The translations under genes were made by a program, and so were the position numbers. Source: Xenopus tropicalis (taxonomy: Eukaryota; Chordata; Amphibia; Anura; Pipidae). Taken from it: DNA of 64,000 nt. Shown here in pieces: positions 59,647-64,000 of this stretch (its first letter is position 1; each line of letters starts with the position of its first letter). Below the pieces are notes generated by a model, which had not been told where the DNA came from, made no database searches, and was given only the letters and a program-made list of their open reading frames with translations. The DNA lies in the NCBI RefSeq assembly GCF_000004195.4, contig NC_030685.2, forward strand, positions 53,892,016 to 53,956,015, read 5' to 3'.

Positions 59647-60339
59647 TGTGTTTGCTTCAGAGACACTAGCAAATTGTTGCAGTGGAGGCAGCCACTGGAC
59701 TGCATGGCCCACATTTACATATAAGATAAGCTTACAGTTTTGCTTTCCAAAAGCAATGGCTGCCTCCACTGCAACAATTTGCTCTTGATCTGGCCATACC
59801 CAGGCCAAAAAGGCTGCTGACTCTGACCCTCCAGTAAGCATGTATGTTGGCCTTCCATTCAGGCTGCTGACTAATATCAGGCCAGAAATCAGCCAGATAT
59901 CTCAGGTTTAAAATCGAGCCGGACATGGACTGTACCAGACCATGGATGCAGTTCTCTCAAGGCCAATTGCCACAGACCACACCACTTAAGATCTTATTCT
60001 TGGCCTGGGGACAAACAATTGGATCAGCATGCATTGGCCCACAGCATGGATGACTAAATCAGGAAAACATTTGGTCATTTAGTGACCTCAATAGGGGAGC
60101 CAACCTGTCCATTTTTGGCCAGCTAACAAAGGAAAACAGAAGGCATATACCATTTATGGATCTCTACAGGACTATACATTATAAACATATAAAATAGAGC
60201 ATTTGTTTTTTCAGGAGAACCTGAGCTTTCCAAATCTGGGTTTTTGTGTATTTCTACTTTTGGAACAAGATTTAGAGGTCTAAATCTAAAACAAAAAATA
60301 ACTTGAAATTTTTCATGATATAGGGATTTATACCAGAAA

Positions 60340-61520
60340 CATATTTTATTTTATGTACACAAATTCAACTTGAAAAGCCTCATGTCTCCCGAACGTGCCA
60401 ATAACGGATATGTATAGTTTTATGGAAATTAATGACTTCTGGAACATTAGGTTTACCCCAGGAAACCATATATTTTTGAAAAGTACACATTCTGCCAAAT
60501 CTGAAATGGGTAACCATGTCTTCCAACTCTGAAGTACCAAACAGCAATTCTTTTCTGAATTTAGCAGTTTCTATAAAAAATTATGAAAATTCTAAAAATC
60601 ACCTCAAAGCTTCCACTTTCAAGTATCATATCTCCCACATAGCATTAGGTACAAAGAAAACACATCCTACATATGAAAGCCAAGGGTCCACTGAACAGTT
60701 TGATGCCCATTGTGCATAGGATCACCAAAGTATCTGGCATTTAGAGACCCCAAAAGGAGGTTAGTGCATATAAATTGCCCCGGAGATCTCTTAAGCTACT
60801 GAAAATTACACATTTCTTGCATTTTTGTAGGGTAAAAACACAAAAAACTACATTGACCCCCCCTCCGAAACCATATATTTTTGGAAAGTACACATTCAGG
60901 TGAATTCAAAATGGGCACCCATGTCTTTCTACTACAAAGTACAAAGTAAAAATGCTTTCCCAAAATTGGTGGTTTTGATGAAATACCTGAAAATTGCACC
61001 AAACCTTTAAATTTCAACACCTTATCTCCCAAATAACATTAGATACCAAGTAAAAAACATACAAGTATGAAAGCCAAGGATTCACAGAACAGTTTGATGC
61101 CCATTGTGCATAGGATCACCAAATTACCTGGAATTTAGAGACCCCAAAAGGAAGTTAGTGCATACAAAGTGCATATGCTGCAATGTAAGTTCCTTGTATG
61201 TGCATTATGTGCCATAAGACCCCCTAACAGTACGGAGACCCTATAAAACCATATATTTTCCAAAAGTACACATTCTGACAAAACAAAAATGGGTAAATAA
61301 ATCTTTCAACTGCAAACTACCAAACTACAAAGCTATGCTAAACATAACAGTTTTTATGAAATTTCTGAGAATTGCATTTTGTCCTATTATGTACCCCACA
61401 TTTTGTAACGTATTGACATAAAACTTTCTTAATATACTGTAAATGGCAGGGGTCTACTGAACAGTTTGATGCCCAATATGCATAGGTTTAACAAACTATG
61501 TGGTGCACAGAGGCACTCAA
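60340..61520. repeat. Degenerate tandem repeat, about 0.38-0.41 kb period
   Basis: The marker aaaccatatattttt...aaagtacacattc occurs near 60462, 60868 and 61246; the marker gaacagtttgatgccca recurs in each unit. The units differ at many sites. Confidence 0.8.
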
Positions 61521-61969
61521 ATCGATTATATAGCAGACTAAATTTTAATGGGCAAAGACAAGTAACAAAGAACAATGCGAAATGCAATAAAATTGCTAAA
61601 ATCCAAAAAACATTTTTTTTCGTCTAGGGAAATCTGCAGTCAGAATCACAGTATGAGTATTTTGGCTTGGGCAAATTAGTTTTATGGACAAAATCAAGCA
61701 CCTATGCAGAATTGAAAATGCAAGAAAATGGCTAAAAATGCAATAAAATGACTAAAAATGCACCAATCACAGAAAATGTAATAAAAGCAACTAAATAAGA
61801 TACAAAAGGTATTGTGCAGTGCAACTGGTGAATACACAATTCATAATGGCAATGAAACATTTTTTTCAGGCAAAAAAACAAAATGATGCGAAAAAAAATC
61901 CACAAAGTGTTTGTACATGGAACACCTTTTTGACCGTTTAGGGGTTAATCCGGGTTAATATATACTTGA

Positions 61970-62826
61970 GCATGTGTTACATGCGATCCCCCTTTCCCAG
62001 GATGGGCCTCCGCTAAGTGGGAGATGGCCTATAGGAGCTAATTTGGAGATGAGGATGTTGTTGAACTACAACTCCCTGAGGCTGTATGGTGCAGAGATAG
62101 TAATTAGGACGCCAGAAGGTTCTTTGCTGAATAACTGTAGAACGTTTATTGTCACAGACAATGTTGAAGCTGGGTTATACTCACAATAGTTGAGGTAGTT
62201 AACACAGTCTTTAGTGGCAGTTGTTATAGGCAGAAGCAGAGTAGCACCACATTGGAGGCAGATGTGGAACAAGCAGAAATCCTAAGGATGATCACCCTTT
62301 ACTGGACCGGATCCCTACAGCCAATGGTGGATCAGGGGTAGATACTGCCTGAACTGCGGTCCCTACAGCAAGGCAACCAGAGCCTGGGTATGCTGAACCC
62401 TTAACTTTCTCCTATGTTGGAGCCAAGACTGCTCTTACTAGATAGCCCTAACTATATCACACTATCTAAAGCGTGCTATAACAGGATCTATCCTACCACT
62501 AACTTCTCCTCATTCACGGGGCCCTGTCCCCGACTTCACTAGAGCACCAAGGGGCTACTCTAGCGCAGGTGGCTTTACTGGGGCCTATTCTGATCCCAGG
62601 TTCAATGGAGTTGTTCCCTGAGAGTCAGAAGGCAGCCAAAGAGGAAGCCACCCCTCCTTGCTAGACACTTTATCAGTCTGCAAGGGGAGTGGTCATCCTA
62701 ACTAGACCAATAAGGCATAAGGTATAGTGAACTAGATACATGGGACTTTGCCCAGCAACAGTAATAGGAAATAGGCAGTAGGGAATTAAAGCCATAGGGA
62801 CTCTAATACCTATGGGTCCCTACATT
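61970..62826 (-). mobile_element. Possible solo LTR
   Basis: On the minus strand the block begins TGTAGGGACCC and ends ...ATGTAACA, with a TG...CA outline and an AATAAA near 62139. No target duplication was confirmed and no internal retroelement genes are present, so this call is weak. Confidence 0.3.
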
Positions 62827-63611
62827 CACTTGGCAAAATGTGTGTTGGGTGCATGTGTGTGCAACTAAGGGGCAGATTTATCAAAACACGAGTTCGAATC
62901 CCGAATGGGAAAAATTCGGATTGGAAACTAAAATTCCTGAAGATCGCAGATATCACAAAAATGCTTCCGAAAAAATCGTATTAGTCATGATAATATCGTA
63001 TTGTGATCCGAAAGTCACAAAATTTTCGTACCGAACTATTGTAAACAGCGGCAAATCCAATCCAATTTTTTCGCACTGAAAATACGAAAAAGTCGCACAA
63101 GCGCCGAAAAAGTCATGCAAGGTACGAAAAAGTCGCGGAAAATATGATTGGACCGATCGAGCGAACGGTCGGGGCGTTCGTAAATAAGTAAATTAGCCCC
63201 TAAGTGTGAGTGCTGTGAATGTGTTAAATCCCCCCAAAATGTATATGTGCGTGTAAGTATAAGTGTGTATTAGTGTAGTAAGTGTGTGTTTGCATGTGTA
63301 TGTGACATTAACCTGGGGAGGCTAGAGAAGCAGGCTAGAGATTCACAGGAGGAACCCAGGAACAGGAGGAGCCATCTTTCCTGCAGATTCTATGAGTATT
63401 CGCACTGGGGGGGGTGGGTAGAAAGTGCAAGCAACAGCAGGCACATAGTAACCACGTGCTTGCTGTTGCCTAGGGGCCCCTGGGTGATCATGCCCCAGGG
63501 GCCATTTGTTCCCCACCTCTACTCGTTGCCTAGGGGCTGGGGAAGGAACGGAACAAGTGCTCCTCCGCTCCCAAACCCAGATAGTATGTTGTGTGGCACT
63601 TAAAGGGTTAA

Positions 63612-63942
63612 AGGAGAGGGAAAGTCTAAATCACTAGGGAGTAGGCAGTGATTGTAATAGCTTACCTGATACTAACCCTGTTAGCAGAAAACTGCACCAG
63701 ACTGGGGTATTTCTGCACAATAATTTGTCCTTCTCTTCTTTTCACCGGAGCACGGGCATGCGCATTACAGTCAAAGAGTCTTACCTTTTCTTTCTAAGTT
63801 CGGCTTTCCCTTTACTGCGCATGTGCCTGCCACAACTGGAATGAAAAGAAGAGGGAACATTCCGAAGAAGATGGCGACAAGTTTTATCTGCAGAAATATC
63901 CTGGGCCAGTACATTTATTAGTGATTTAAATTTCCTTCTCCT
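63612..63942. mobile_element. TTAA-type MITE
   Basis: TTAA is at 63608-63611 and 63943-63946, with inverse ends AGGAGAGGGAAAGTC and TTTCCTTCTCCT. Confidence 0.75.
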
Positions 63943-64000
63943 TTAAATATAAAAGGAATGTACTTTAAATAGTTGTGTTTAGTAAAAAAAATCTGCAAAA

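Larger units (their letters stand above)
58961..64000. other. casp10 upstream intron or 5' flank, repeats only
   Basis: No DED1 exon was seen. Contents: MITEs at 59170-59646, 62868-63201 and 63612-63942, a roughly 0.4-kb degenerate tandem repeat at 60340-61520 and a possible solo LTR at about 61970-62826. Small open frames are not conserved-looking. Confidence 0.55.

Noticed and set aside
1..64000. CRISPR arrays, bacterial operons, phage or plasmid features
   Set aside because: Introns, poly(A) tails, eukaryotic retroelements and caspase exons show animal nuclear DNA; none of these features fits.

Overview
This is a gene-poor, repeat-rich stretch of an animal nuclear genome. It has introns with canonical splice sites, abundant TTAA-flanked MITEs, L1/Tx1-like and L2-like LINEs, and a Penelope-like element. 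The repeat mix and the gene content (tandem death-effector-domain caspases) point to an amphibian, most likely Xenopus; this is inferred from family knowledge, not from a database search.

Every host exon I can support lies on the minus strand and belongs to the caspase-8/-10 family. Read 5' to 3' (right to left): (1) a caspase-10-like gene, 58960 to 36903, entered here at its second death effector domain (DED2; its DED1 must lie to the right of the window). It has three candidate linker exons and three catalytic exons with the His motif, the QACQG cysteine motif and a VEAD/A inter-subunit site. (2) A tandem-DED gene, 26792 to 24222, with three exons and no catalytic exons that I can find before the next gene. 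(3) A second tandem-DED gene, 8793 to 4444, whose remainder would lie left of the window. The DED exons share architecture: DED2a is 97, 85 and 97 nt, and DED2b is 136, 142 and 142 nt, all with the same phases. This is tandem duplication, matching the CFLAR-CASP10-(CASP18)-CASP8 cluster of vertebrates. The products would act in death-receptor signalling: DEDs recruit the proteins to FADD complexes and the caspase domain cleaves substrates.

Layout: 1-4393, L1/Tx1-like LINE (+), antisense in an intron of gene 3. 4444-8810, gene 3 exons. 8811-24221, intergenic or intronic repeats, including a well-formed hammerhead-ribozyme sequence at 9118-9159, a hAT-like element with an 8-bp duplication at 19197-19829 and nested TTAA MITEs at 17708-18466. 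24222-26792, gene 2. 26793-36900, repeats, including a large foldback at 33233-34016 and a palindromic MITE at 36209-36625. 36903-44095, casp10 catalytic half. 44160-55400, mostly mobile DNA: a GC-rich element with a promoter-like palindrome, a Penelope-like element inserted in a GT-rich minisatellite and itself carrying a mariner-like MITE, then an L2-like LINE. 55787-58960, linker and DED2 exons of casp10. 58961-64000, repeats only.

Exon boundaries were read by eye from splice signals, phase and family resemblance. No transcript evidence was available.
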